Assembly: GCA_900551895.1 (NCBI GenBank) | Contig: URXX01000004.1 | Span: 62,001-126,000, forward strand | Direction: 5' to 3' | Source of the DNA: an uncultured Lachnospiraceae bacterium | GTDB lineage: Bacteria; Bacillota; Clostridia; Lachnospirales; Lachnospiraceae | DNA length: 64,000 nucleotides | Part shown: positions 8,128 to 17,462 of the stretch, piece after piece | How the letters are laid out: every line of letters begins with the position of its first letter | How positions within the stretch are numbered: the first letter of the stretch is position 1 | Program-made: the position numbers and the translations under genes | The notes under the pieces: model-generated | What the model was told of the DNA's origin: nothing | Seen by the model: the letters and a program-made list of their open reading frames with translations, nothing else | The model's database searches: none

Positions 8128-11100
8128 ATGGGAAAACGATTTTTTGATGTATTTCCGACATTACAGGCAGAAAAAGAAATAGCGGACTTATTTGAGGAAG
8201 TGGAAGTGATGAAGGTGACAACCACTTCCTTAAAAGACAGGTTAAAAATATATTTTATCAGTACGCATTTAATTCCGAAAACACATGTGTATCATATGGA
8301 ACAGATGATACGGGAACAATTATTTGGACGCACACATATTGCTATTCAAATCGTGGAACGGTATCAACTTTCTGAGCAGTATACGCCGGAAAATTTGCTG
8401 CGGGAGTATCGCGGCAGTATTTTGGAGGAATTAAAAGAGCAGAGTGCCGTAGAATATAATATGTTTTTAAATGCAAAATACACTTTTGAGAATGAAAATA
8501 TTTTATGCCTGACTTTGGAAGATACAATTGTGGCGAGAGGAAAGCAGGATGCAATCGTGGAACTGCTCGGGGAAATATTTAATGAGCGGTGTAATGTTCC
8601 TGTGGAAATCCGTGTACTTTATGAAGAAGTGAAAGAGAGCAAGCATAAAAAATATAATGAGATACGCTTGCAACAGGAAATTCAAGCGATTGTAGAGGGG
8701 AATGAAAGAAGGAGAAAAGAGCATATCGAAGAAGTTAAAGAAAAGAAAAGCGAGGAGAAGAAAGAAAAAACGGTTAAACCGAAAGAGGAAAAGAAACCGT
8801 TTCAGAAGAAAGAATTTTACTCTCCGATTAAACGTTCCGATGATCCGAATGTGATTTACGGCAGAAACTTTGAAGATGATACCATTGAACTTTCACAGGT
8901 TGTAGGAGAAATGGGCGAGATTACCATTCGGGGAAAAGTCATTCAGTTTGACACGAGGGAAATCCGCAACGAAAAAACGATTATTATGTTTGCGGTGACG
9001 GATTTTACAGACACGATTATGGTAAAAATGTTTGCGAGAAACGAACAGTTACCGGAACTTTTAGGTGAGATTTACAAGGGCGCATTTCTGAAAATAAAAG
9101 GGGTTACAACAATCGATAAGTTTGACGGGGAACTGACAATCGGTTCGGTGACGGGGATTAAAAAAATTCCTGATTTTACAACGACGAGAAAGGATACAAG
9201 TCCGGTAAAACGTGTGGAACTGCATTGTCATACAAAAATGAGCGATATGGACGGGGTATCGGAAGTAAAGTCGATTGTAAAGCGGGCGCATGACTGGGGA
9301 CATAAGGCGATTGCTATTACGGATCACGGTGTTGTGCAGTCTTTTCCGGATGCAAACCATTATATCGAAACGTTGGACAAAGACGACCCGTTTAAAGTGA
9401 TTTACGGGGTGGAAGGTTACCTCGTTGATGATTTGACGGATATTGCGGTAAACGAAGATAAGCAGACACTTGATGATACGTTTGTTGTATTCGATATTGA
9501 AACAACGGGATTTAGTTCCGTGAAAGATAGAATTATCGAGATTGGTGCGGTAAAGGTAGAAAATGGGACAATCGTTTCCCGCTATAGTACGTTTGTCAAT
9601 CCGGAAGTACCGATTCCGTTTGAAATCACAAAATTGACAAGCATTACGGACACAATGGTTATTGATGCACCGAAAATAGAAGCCGCGCTGCCGGAGTTTA
9701 TGGACTATGTAGGTGACGCCGTCTTAGTTGCGCATAATGCAGGATTTGACGTAGGGTTTATTGAAGAAAACTGTAAAAGACTTGGCATGGAACAAAGATT
9801 GACTTCGGTAGATACAGTTGCCCTTGCCCGTGTCTTACTGCCTACATTATCACGCTATAAATTAAATGTAGTGGCAAAAGCGTTAGGTATTTCTCTTGAA
9901 AATCATCATCGTGCGGTGGATGACGCAGGTGCAACTGCGGAAATTTTCGTGAAATTTGTAGAAATGTTAAAAGAGAGGGAAATTACTACATTAAAAGAGG
10001 TAAACGAATTTGGGGCAATGAACCCCGATGCCATTCGGAAAATGCCGGCACATCATGTTATTATTTTGGCGAAAAATGATGTGGGCAGGGTAAATTTATA
10101 TACATTGGTGTCTATGTCCCACTTAAAATATTTTGGGCGTATGCCCCGTATCCCCAAAAGTGAGTTAAATCGCTATCGGGAAGGTCTGATTGTTGGAAGC
10201 GCCTGTGAGGCGGGAGAATTATATCAGGCGATTTTGCGGGAGCAGTCAGAAGAACAGATTGCGAAAATAGTGGATTTTTATGACTATTTGGAAATTCAGC
10301 CTCTCGGCAACAATGCGTTTATGTTGAACAGTGAGCGTATTTCTAATGTAAATACGCGGGAGGATTTAATTCAAATTAATAAGAAGATTGTGAAACTGGG
10401 AGAAGAATTTCAAAAAATGGTCGTAGGCACTTGCGACGTACATTTCCTTGATCCTGATGATGAGGTGTACAGAAGAATTATTATGACGGGAAAAGGATTT
10501 TCTGATGCAGATGATCAGGCACCGTTATATCTTCGAACAACGGAGGAAATGCTGGCAGAGTTTTCGTATCTCGGTTCGGCGAAAGCAGAGGAAATTGTAA
10601 TTACCAATCCAAATAAAATAGCAGATATGGTTGAACCGATTTCTCCGGTGCGACCTGATAAGTGTCCGCCGGTAATTGAAAATTCGGATCAGGAACTGCG
10701 TGATATCTGTTACGAAAAGGCACATAGTATGTATGGGGAAAATCTTCCGGAAATGGTTGTAGAGCGACTGGAAAGAGAATTGAACTCAATTATTTCCAAT
10801 GGATTTGCGGTTATGTATATTATCGCACAGAAACTTGTTTGGAAATCTGTGGAGGACGGCTACCTTGTAGGATCACGTGGTTCGGTAGGTTCTTCTTTTG
10901 TGGCGACTATGGCGGGAATTACGGAAGTAAATCCGTTAAGCCCTCATTACTATTGTAAAAAATGCCATTACAGTGACTTTACATCGGAAGAGGTGCGTGC
11001 ATACTCCGGTTTGTCGGGATGGGATATGCCGGATAAACGGTGTCCTGTATGTAATGAGCCACTTGCAAAGGACGGTTTTGATATTCCGTTTGAAACTTTC

Positions 11101-12591
11101 CTCGGATTTAAGGGGAATAAAGAGCCGGATATCGACTTGAATTTCTCGGGAGATTACCAAAGTAACGCCCATAAATATACGGAAGTTATTTTCGGAACGG
11201 GGCAGACTTTCCGTGCGGGGACAATCGGTACGCTTGCGGATAAGACGGCATATGGTTTTGTGAAAAATTATTATGAGGAACGTGACAGCCGAAAGCGTAA
11301 ATGTGAGATTGAGCGAATTGTGGAAGGCTGTACGGGAATTAGGAGAAGTACGGGACAGCACCCCGGAGGAATTATCGTTCTTCCTCATGGAGAAAATATC
11401 AATTCCTTTACACCTGTACAACATCCTGCCAACGATATGACAACGGACATTATTACAACCCATTTTGACTATCACTCTATCGACCACAACTTGTTGAAAC
11501 TGGATATTCTCGGTCATGATGATCCGACGATTATTCGTATGTTGGAAGATTTGATTACGGACATTACGGGAGAGAAATTCGATGCAACAAAAATACCGCT
11601 TGATGACCCTGATGTTATGGCGCTTTTTGCGGGGACGGAAGTTCTCGGAATTAAGCCCGAAGATATTGGCGGTTGTCCGGTAGGCTGTCTTGGTATTCCG
11701 GAGTTTGGTACGGAATTTGTTATTCAAATGGTTGTAGATACAAAACCGAAAACAATTTCGGACTTAATTCGTATTTCGGGACTTTCCCACGGAACAGACG
11801 TATGGCTGAACAACGCTCAGACATTGATTCAGGAAGGAAAGGCAACCATTTCTACGGCAATCTGTACACGAGATGATATTATGACGTATTTGATTAATAA
11901 AGGTCTGGACAGTGAGAAGTCTTTTACCATTATGGAGCGTGTTCGTAAAGGGCTTGTTGCAAAAGGAAAATGTAAAGAGTGGCCGGAATATAAGAAAGAT
12001 ATGCTGGAGCATGGAGTGCCGGACTGGTATATCGGTTCGTGCGAAAAGATTAAATATATGTTTCCGAAAGCCCATGCGGCGGCTTATGTTATGATGGCAT
12101 ACCGAATTGCCTATTGTAAAGTGAATTATCCGTTGGCATATTATGCGGCGTATTTCAGTATCCGTGCGTCAGCGTTTTCTTATGAAATTATGTGTCAGGG
12201 AAAAGATAAGTTGGAATTTTATCTCAGAGATTACAAGAAACGTTCCGATACGTTGAGTAAGAAGGAACAAGACGTTTTAAAAGATATGAAGATTGTGCAG
12301 GAAATGTATGCGAGGGGATTTGAATTTCTTTCGTTGGACATTTACACTGCAAAAGCGGATAAGTTTCAGATTATAGACGGAAAACTGATGCCTCCGCTAA
12401 ACAGTATAGAGGGTATGGGGGATAAGGCTGCCGAGGCGGTAGAAGCGGCGTCAAAAGACGGACCGTATTTATCAAGAGATGATTTCCGACAGAGGACAAA
12501 AGTAAGTAAAACGGTTATTGATTTAATGGCGGATTTAGGAATGTTTGGAAATCTTCCGGAGTCAAATCAGTTATCGTTGTTTGATTTTTAA
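8128..12591 (+). CDS. polC: DNA polymerase III alpha subunit, Gram-positive PolC type
   Basis: A 1487-residue protein, the usual size of PolC. Domains in order: N-terminal domain with a Lys/Glu-rich linker (about 190-225), OB fold (about 255-345), PHP domain beginning VELHCHTKMSDMDG (about 362), inserted DEDD proofreading exonuclease from FVVFDIETTGFS (about 451), remainder of PHP, zinc-binding CKKC...CPVC (about 944-976), and palm with catalytic PDIDLNFSGD (about 999). It ends NQLSLFDF, where QLSLF is a sliding-clamp binding motif. It is the replicative polymerase of low-GC Gram-positives. The ribosome site is weak and the gene starts one base after ispG, suggesting coupling. Confidence 0.98.
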   Translation: MGKRFFDVFPTLQAEKEIADLFEEVEVMKVTTTSLKDRLKIYFISTHLIPKTHVYHMEQMIREQLFGRTHIAIQIVERYQLSEQYTPENLLREYRGSILEELKEQSAVEYNMFLNAKYTFENENILCLTLEDTIVARGKQDAIVELLGEIFNERCNVPVEIRVLYEEVKESKHKKYNEIRLQQEIQAIVEGNERRRKEHIEEVKEKKSEEKKEKTVKPKEEKKPFQKKEFYSPIKRSDDPNVIYGRNFEDDTIELSQVVGEMGEITIRGKVIQFDTREIRNEKTIIMFAVTDFTDTIMVKMFARNEQLPELLGEIYKGAFLKIKGVTTIDKFDGELTIGSVTGIKKIPDFTTTRKDTSPVKRVELHCHTKMSDMDGVSEVKSIVKRAHDWGHKAIAITDHGVVQSFPDANHYIETLDKDDPFKVIYGVEGYLVDDLTDIAVNEDKQTLDDTFVVFDIETTGFSSVKDRIIEIGAVKVENGTIVSRYSTFVNPEVPIPFEITKLTSITDTMVIDAPKIEAALPEFMDYVGDAVLVAHNAGFDVGFIEENCKRLGMEQRLTSVDTVALARVLLPTLSRYKLNVVAKALGISLENHHRAVDDAGATAEIFVKFVEMLKEREITTLKEVNEFGAMNPDAIRKMPAHHVIILAKNDVGRVNLYTLVSMSHLKYFGRMPRIPKSELNRYREGLIVGSACEAGELYQAILREQSEEQIAKIVDFYDYLEIQPLGNNAFMLNSERISNVNTREDLIQINKKIVKLGEEFQKMVVGTCDVHFLDPDDEVYRRIIMTGKGFSDADDQAPLYLRTTEEMLAEFSYLGSAKAEEIVITNPNKIADMVEPISPVRPDKCPPVIENSDQELRDICYEKAHSMYGENLPEMVVERLERELNSIISNGFAVMYIIAQKLVWKSVEDGYLVGSRGSVGSSFVATMAGITEVNPLSPHYYCKKCHYSDFTSEEVRAYSGLSGWDMPDKRCPVCNEPLAKDGFDIPFETFLGFKGNKEPDIDLNFSGDYQSNAHKYTEVIFGTGQTFRAGTIGTLADKTAYGFVKNYYEERDSRKRKCEIERIVEGCTGIRRSTGQHPGGIIVLPHGENINSFTPVQHPANDMTTDIITTHFDYHSIDHNLLKLDILGHDDPTIIRMLEDLITDITGEKFDATKIPLDDPDVMALFAGTEVLGIKPEDIGGCPVGCLGIPEFGTEFVIQMVVDTKPKTISDLIRISGLSHGTDVWLNNAQTLIQEGKATISTAICTRDDIMTYLINKGLDSEKSFTIMERVRKGLVAKGKCKEWPEYKKDMLEHGVPDWYIGSCEKIKYMFPKAHAAAYVMMAYRIAYCKVNYPLAYYAAYFSIRASAFSYEIMCQGKDKLEFYLRDYKKRSDTLSKKEQDVLKDMKIVQEMYARGFEFLSLDIYTAKADKFQIIDGKLMPPLNSIEGMGDKAAEAVEAASKDGPYLSRDDFRQRTKVSKTVIDLMADLGMFGNLPESNQLSLFDF

Positions 12592-12605
12592 GAAGGTGAG
12601 AGAAA

Positions 12606-13061
12606 ATGATTACATTTAAAGAAATAGACAGAAGTAATTACATGGAATGTATTTGTTTGAAGATTAAAGAAGACCAAAAAGGCTTTGTTGCCGACAATGC
12701 ACAATCTTTAGCGGAGGCAAAATTTGAGGAAGGTTTGTATACCCGTGCAATTTACTCGGATGATACGATGATAGGATTTGTCTTATTTGACTATGACGCT
12801 GAAATTTCCGGCTGGTCTATGAGCCGATTTATGATTGGAGAGCAATATCAGGGACGGGGCTTAGGTAAAGAGGCTGTCAGACAATTTTTAAAGTACATGA
12901 AAGAAGAAATGAAAGTACATGAACTCTATATTTCGGTGGAGGTGGACAATACAGTTGCCTGTGAAATGTATGAAAAAATAGGATTTCATTTTGTGAAGTC
13001 GGTTGAATACGAGTTCGGCGGAGTTGTGTATAAGGAAAAACAGATGAAAATAGAATTATAA
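12606..13061 (+). CDS. GNAT family N-acetyltransferase, BltD/PaiA-like
   Basis: A 151-residue single-domain GNAT. The acetyl-CoA binding motif A is visible as YQGRGLGKEAVRQFLKYM (about residues 82-99), and the CEMYEKIGFHFV segment is motif B. The N-terminal FVADNAQSLAEAKFE and SMSRFMIGEQYQG resemble spermidine/spermine acetyltransferases of the BltD or PaiA type, so a polyamine substrate is possible but unproven. AGAAGGTGAG precedes the ATG, 14 bases after polC, so it probably shares that transcript. Confidence 0.85.
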   Translation: MITFKEIDRSNYMECICLKIKEDQKGFVADNAQSLAEAKFEEGLYTRAIYSDDTMIGFVLFDYDAEISGWSMSRFMIGEQYQGRGLGKEAVRQFLKYMKEEMKVHELYISVEVDNTVACEMYEKIGFHFVKSVEYEFGGVVYKEKQMKIEL

Positions 13062-13077
13062 GAGATATGGATTTTTA

Positions 13078-13106
13078 TTGCTATGCTTATAAAAGCGTGG
13101 TATACT
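13078..13106 (+). promoter_or_regulatory. Predicted sigma-A promoter of the cobalamin operon
   Basis: TTGCTA (13078-13083), a 17-base spacer, TATACT (13101-13106). It lies about 40 bases upstream of the riboswitch aptamer, the expected place for the operon start. Confidence 0.75.
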
Positions 13107-13149
13107 AACATATCGAAACAAATCTCATAATTGAATAATGAAAACATTG

Positions 13150-13345
13150 TACGGTTACTTTTTGTAATAAGAAGTATTAAAAGGGAATTCGGTGTAAATC
13201 CGAAACAGCTCACTTTACTGTAAGGAATGACGAAATCCATAAAGCCACTGTGGGGACAATTAGTCTGCATGGGAAGGAGGAAAGTAGGGTTTAGTTCTAA
13301 GTCAGGAGACCTGCCGATACATATTGTGAAATCTTTCGGTGAGGA
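13150..13345 (+). promoter_or_regulatory. Cobalamin (B12) riboswitch aptamer
   Basis: The conserved elements occur in order: GGTTAC-like 5' part at 13153, AAGGGAATTCGGTGTAAATC (about 13181-13200), the B12 core AAGCCACTG (13241-13249), GGGAAGGAGG (13271-13280) and the diagnostic GTCAGGAGACCTGCC (13301-13315). Adenosyl- or methylcobalamin binding would shut off the downstream operon. An intrinsic terminator follows. This fixes the substrate of the ECF transporter and its companions as cobalamin with good confidence. Confidence 0.95.
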
Positions 13346-13406
13346 TAAGATGATACATACAAATTAGATTAGACTTTTATATGCGAAGTCTTAGTTTTGT
13401 GTATTT

Positions 13407-13433
13407 AAAAGCAGCCGATAGGCTGTTTTTTTA
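13407..13433 (+). terminator. Riboswitch expression-platform terminator
   Basis: AAAAGCAGCC (13407-13416), loop GATA, then GGCTGTTTTTTT. The A-rich 5' arm also pairs with part of the T-tract. It is placed between aptamer and first gene, as expected for transcriptional control. Confidence 0.9.
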
Positions 13434-13486
13434 TGTAAAAATGTGCAACGGCACAAGAACTTTTAAGTAGAGAAAAGGGGAAAAGT

Positions 13487-14350
13487 ATGAAATTTAGTGA
13501 TTTTCATCCGATTGTAAATACTGTTTATTTTGCAGTAGTTATCGGAGTCACCATATTTTCTATGTCGCCATATTTTTTATTGCTTTCTCTGTCAGGAGCA
13601 TTTATATACTCCTTTGTATTGAAAGGAAAAAGGGCAATGAAACAAAACATTTCTGTAATATTTATTACATTTGTCATAATGACAGGAATAAATGCCTTAT
13701 TTACCCATAACGGAGAAACAGTTTTATTTTATATACGCTATAACAGAGTTACAGTAGAGGCTGTATTGTTTGGAATTGCATCATCTGTAATGTTGTCTTC
13801 CGTCATCATTCTGTTTGGTTGTTTTCATATGATAATGTCTGGAGAAAAACTGATCTATTTATTTGGAAGAATAGCACCGGTATTTGGGTTGATAGTGTCA
13901 ATGATATTTAGGTTTGTTCCGCTTTTGCGTTGTAGATTTAAGGAAATACAGATGGGACAGATATGCATGGGAAGAAATGTGCAGACGGGGATAATTCGGA
14001 AAATAAGGCAGTTGCTGAAAGAATTATCTATTTTGATTGCGTGGTCGTTGGAGGCTTCTATTGAAAGTGCGGATTCTATGGCAGCCAGAGGGTATGGACT
14101 TTCGGGGAGAAGTAGTTTTCATTTGTTTAAAATTACTGTTCAGGATGTAATATTGCTTATCGGCATCGGTGTGTGTGGCGGGGTTACTGTGGCGGGTTGC
14201 TTTTTTGGTAGAACAACAATACAGTATTATCCCAAATTGCTTGTGCCAATGTTGGAGTGGCAGGATATAATCTGCATAGGTTCTTTTGGTATATTAATGT
14301 TTATGCCAGCGGTAATTGAATATATTGGAGGATATAAATGGGAAAGATAA
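13487..14350 (+). CDS. ECF transporter transmembrane protein EcfT (CbiQ family)
   Basis: A 287-residue membrane protein with about five or six hydrophobic segments. The cytoplasmic coupling region shows the CbiQ-type RFVPLLRCRFKEIQMGQ (about residues 145-161) and SIESADSMAARGYGLSGRS (about 188-206), whose Ala-Arg-Gly motif contacts the ATPases. It is the scaffold that moves the substrate-loaded S component. First gene behind the cobalamin riboswitch, with AAAAGGGGAAAAGT before ATG 13487. It overlaps the ATPase gene by 13 bases. Confidence 0.9.
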   Translation: MKFSDFHPIVNTVYFAVVIGVTIFSMSPYFLLLSLSGAFIYSFVLKGKRAMKQNISVIFITFVIMTGINALFTHNGETVLFYIRYNRVTVEAVLFGIASSVMLSSVIILFGCFHMIMSGEKLIYLFGRIAPVFGLIVSMIFRFVPLLRCRFKEIQMGQICMGRNVQTGIIRKIRQLLKELSILIAWSLEASIESADSMAARGYGLSGRSSFHLFKITVQDVILLIGIGVCGGVTVAGCFFGRTTIQYYPKLLVPMLEWQDIICIGSFGILMFMPAVIEYIGGYKWER

Positions 14351-15996
14351 AGTTTGAAAAGGTGACATTTACATATCCGCTGGCAGAGCAGGCAGCACTT
14401 AAGGGTATTACATTTGAAATAGAGGAGGCACAATTTATTGTCATTTGCGGAAAATCGGGGTGTGGGAAAAGTACACTGCTCAGGCAAATGAAAAAAAGCA
14501 TGATACCATATGGAGAATTAGAAGGTGAAATTTTATATGACGGAATTTCCATAAAAGAATTGGAAGATCGTAAGAGTGTATCTGAGATAGGGTATGTACA
14601 GCAAAATCCTGACAACCAGATTGTTACAGATAAAGTTTGGCATGAATTGGCATTTGGTTTAGAGAGTTTGGGATATGACAATCAGACCATTAAGCGCCGA
14701 GTAGCAGAAATGGCGGATTATTTCGGCATTGAAAACTGGTTTCATAAAGAGACGAATACACTATCGGGAGGACAGAAACAACTGTTAAATTTGGCATCTG
14801 TTATGGTAATGCAACCTAAAGTTTTGATTTTGGATGAACCTACAGCGCAGTTAGATCCGATTGCGGCATCGGATTTTTTGCAGACAGTTTATAAAATTAA
14901 TAGAGATTTAGGCGTCACGGTTATTATGTCAGAACATCGGTTAGAGGAAGTTTTTACAATGGCGGACAGAGTAATGGTTTTAGATAAGGGGAAAATAGTT
15001 GCGCTGGATATTCCGAGAAAGATTGGAGAATATCTTTCCGGCAATGAAACGGATAAAGAACATCCTATGTTTTACGGACTTCCTGCGGTAATTAGGATTT
15101 TTCAAAATTTCCATATGGAAGAATCGCCGCTTACAATCCGTGAGGGAAGAAAAAAGGTGGAAGAGTTACTGAAAGGAAAAGAGATAGTGGTAAACTCCTT
15201 TGAGGTAACAGAGAAATCTAAAGAGACAGCCATACAACTAAAAAATGTGTGGTTTCGTTATGAGAAAGGACATCATGATGTATTGAAAGGGGTATCTGTT
15301 TCCGTAGAGAAAGGAAGTTGGTACTGCGTTTTGGGAGGAAACGGAAGCGGTAAAAGCACAATGATTAAAGTAATTTGTGGTATTTTGAAGCAGCAGAAGG
15401 GGAAAGTTTTTATAAATGGCACGCAGAAGGGAAAATGCTCCGAGAAAGTTGTGATGTTGCCACAGAATCCGCAGGCAGTCTTTACAGAAATCACGGTAGA
15501 GGAAGAATTGTTTGATGGCGTGGCGTTTATGGATATGGAAGAGGGAGAGAAAATTGCAAAAGTAGAAATGATGCTGGACAAAATGGAAATGGCACACTTA
15601 CGAAAGGCAAATCCATATGATTTATCAGGAGGAGAGCAACAGAGATTGGCGCTTGGGAAAATTTTATTGCTAGAGCCGACAATTCTTCTTTTGGATGAAC
15701 CGACAAAAAGTCTCGATCCATTTTTTAAAAGGACATTGGCAAAAATTTTAAAAGATTTGCAAAGAAGTGGAATGACTATTTTTATGGTAAGCCATGATGT
15801 GGAATTTTGTGCATCGCATACTGACTACTGTGCTATGTTTTTTGATGGAGAAATTGTGTCGGAAGACTGTACAAGAAAGTTTTTTGCCGGAAACAGTTTT
15901 TATACGACAACGGCAAATCGGATAGTGAGAAAATGGAGTAATGAGTTGATTACTTGTGAGGAGGTTCAGGAATGGCTTCGGAAAAACAGCAATTAA
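14338..15996 (+). CDS. ECF transporter ATPase, fused double EcfA
   Basis: A 552-residue fusion of two ABC ATPase domains, replacing the usual separate EcfA1 and EcfA2. Domain 1: Walker A GKSGCGKST (about 38-46), signature LSGGQKQ (about 142), Walker B VLILDEPT (about 162). Domain 2: Walker A GGNGSGKST (about 334), signature LSGGEQQRLALGKI (about 429), Walker B ILLLDEPT (about 449). Both sites look catalytically complete. A linker of about 70 residues (225-300) joins them. It powers cobalamin import with EcfT and the S component. A dedicated ATPase here means the system need not share a housekeeping ECF module. Confidence 0.93.
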   Translation: MGKIKFEKVTFTYPLAEQAALKGITFEIEEAQFIVICGKSGCGKSTLLRQMKKSMIPYGELEGEILYDGISIKELEDRKSVSEIGYVQQNPDNQIVTDKVWHELAFGLESLGYDNQTIKRRVAEMADYFGIENWFHKETNTLSGGQKQLLNLASVMVMQPKVLILDEPTAQLDPIAASDFLQTVYKINRDLGVTVIMSEHRLEEVFTMADRVMVLDKGKIVALDIPRKIGEYLSGNETDKEHPMFYGLPAVIRIFQNFHMEESPLTIREGRKKVEELLKGKEIVVNSFEVTEKSKETAIQLKNVWFRYEKGHHDVLKGVSVSVEKGSWYCVLGGNGSGKSTMIKVICGILKQQKGKVFINGTQKGKCSEKVVMLPQNPQAVFTEITVEEELFDGVAFMDMEEGEKIAKVEMMLDKMEMAHLRKANPYDLSGGEQQRLALGKILLLEPTILLLDEPTKSLDPFFKRTLAKILKDLQRSGMTIFMVSHDVEFCASHTDYCAMFFDGEIVSEDCTRKFFAGNSFYTTTANRIVRKWSNELITCEEVQEWLRKNSN

Positions 15997-16910
15997 CACA
16001 GCAGGAAAGGGCGGAAAAACAGAGACTTCATGTGGCGGCAGAACTGATATTAATAGGCATTCCGATTGTCCTCTTAATAGGAATAAAGTTTTTACCAAAA
16101 GAGTGGTATATGTTGCTGAGTTTGATAGTCCTTATGATGACGATAGCCCCGTTTTTTATGGTTTTTGAATCGAGAAAGCCGAAAGCACGGGAAATTGTTC
16201 TGCTTGCCATGATGAGCGCTCTTGTTGTGGCTTCGCATTTATTTTTTCACATTGTATTTCCGATACAGATAGGGACGGCGTTGATTATTATTAGCGGTAT
16301 TTCTCTTGGACCGGAGGCAGGTTTTTTCATTGGGGCATTAAGCAGATTGATGTGTAACTTTTATATGGGACAAGGACCATGGACTCCATGGCAAATGTTT
16401 TGTTGGGGAATACTTGGATTTTTGGCGGGGCTTACGTTTAATCGTGGCAATACGGAAACATTAAAATCAAGAAATTTTAAAATAATTGCAGGTCCGGTAT
16501 TAACGATATTGTTTTCACTTTTGTTGGCATATCTTAGTTTTTTAGTCTATCCCGGACAGGACAGCGCAGTTGGTTGGAGGTTTTACCTATTTGGAGCAAT
16601 CGGGTTGATTTTTGGCGTGATTATTCAGAAAAAACGTCTCCCAGCAGATAATATTACGCTTTCACTTTTTACTTTTTTTACAACGTTTATTGTGTATGGC
16701 GGAATTATGAATTTGAGCAGTGCATTATTATCTACAAATGGTGCTTCAGGGGAAGGAATCAGCCTTGAAGGGATGCGTATGTTGTATGTCACCGGTGTGC
16801 CGTATGACTTTTTTCATGCGCTGACCGCAGCGGTTTGTGTATATTTTATTGGTGGAAATGTTATTCGGAAACTGGAACGAATAAAGATTAAATATGGAAT
16901 TTATAAATAG
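15972..16910 (+). CDS. ECF transporter S component, probable cobalamin-specific
   Basis: A 312-residue membrane protein with a polar N-terminal extension of about 20 residues and about eight hydrophobic segments. Features such as VFPIQIGTALIIISGISLGPEAGFFIGALS (in parts, about residues 95-124) are typical of vitamin S components, in which GFFIGAL lines the pocket. GAGGAGGTTCAGG precedes the ATG, which overlaps the ATPase gene by 25 bases. The riboswitch makes cobalamin the expected ligand, analogous to CbrT-type S components. The symbol is left blank because sequence identity to CbrT is not established here. Confidence 0.85.
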   Translation: MASEKQQLTQQERAEKQRLHVAAELILIGIPIVLLIGIKFLPKEWYMLLSLIVLMMTIAPFFMVFESRKPKAREIVLLAMMSALVVASHLFFHIVFPIQIGTALIIISGISLGPEAGFFIGALSRLMCNFYMGQGPWTPWQMFCWGILGFLAGLTFNRGNTETLKSRNFKIIAGPVLTILFSLLLAYLSFLVYPGQDSAVGWRFYLFGAIGLIFGVIIQKKRLPADNITLSLFTFFTTFIVYGGIMNLSSALLSTNGASGEGISLEGMRMLYVTGVPYDFFHALTAAVCVYFIGGNVIRKLERIKIKYGIYK

Positions 16911-17442
16911 AAAACTTGGGGACAGAGATGTGGATAAAGAATTTGAAAAACTGATACGAAGTAAACGAAGACGAAAGATTTCGGTATGTATTGTAACTTT
17001 ATTTATTGTACTGATGATTATATTTTCTTTTAATACAGAAAGTGAGAAAGGAAAGCAGAAAAGAGAGGTTACTTTGGAAGTTCGTTGTGATGAATTGACG
17101 GATAATCCGGAAAAAATGACAAAACCGGAATTGTGGAAATATATACCGGAAAACGGAATTATATTAGAAGAGGAAACATGTACTATAGAAACAGGAGAAA
17201 CGGTTTTTGACGTTTTAAATAGAGTGTGTAAGGAAAAAGACATTCAGATAGAATACAGTTATACGGCAGGATATGATTCATATTATGTGGAGGGAATACA
17301 GTATTTATATGAATTTGATGCAGGAAAGAGAAGCGGCTGGGTATACCTTGTCGATGGAAAAAACACAAATTATGGCTGTTCACAATACAAACTAAAAGGC
17401 GGAGAAAAAATCGTGTGGAAATATGTCTGTGATTATAAATAA
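16894..17442 (+). CDS. Membrane-anchored DUF4430 (transcobalamin beta-domain-like) protein
   Basis: 182 residues from ATG 16894. GTG 16930 (GGGGACAGAG upstream) is a reasonable alternative start. One anchor (about residues 30-48) precedes an exported domain. The C-terminal part, ETVFDVLNRVCKEKDIQIEY through SGWVYLVDGKNTNYGCSQYK and GGEKIVWKYVCDY, matches the DUF4430 pattern, the fold of the C-terminal domain of transcobalamin and intrinsic factor. In animals that domain covers one face of cobalamin. It sits directly behind the S component and overlaps it by 17 bases. Likely role: an outside-facing cobalamin-binding partner or gate for the transporter (inference). Confidence 0.8.
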   Translation: MEFINRKLGDRDVDKEFEKLIRSKRRRKISVCIVTLFIVLMIIFSFNTESEKGKQKREVTLEVRCDELTDNPEKMTKPELWKYIPENGIILEEETCTIETGETVFDVLNRVCKEKDIQIEYSYTAGYDSYYVEGIQYLYEFDAGKRSGWVYLVDGKNTNYGCSQYKLKGGEKIVWKYVCDYK

Positions 17443-17462
17443 AACAGGGGAAAGGAAAAAGA

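Noticed and set aside
10936..11727. 263-codon open frame on the minus strand inside polC
   Set aside because: It is antisense to the conserved polymerase core, has no ribosome site, and its composition mirrors the polC codons.
16930..17442. GTG 16930 as the sole start of the small DUF4430 gene
   Set aside because: It has a better ribosome site than ATG 16894, but overlapping starts are normal in this operon, so the longer form was kept and the alternative noted.
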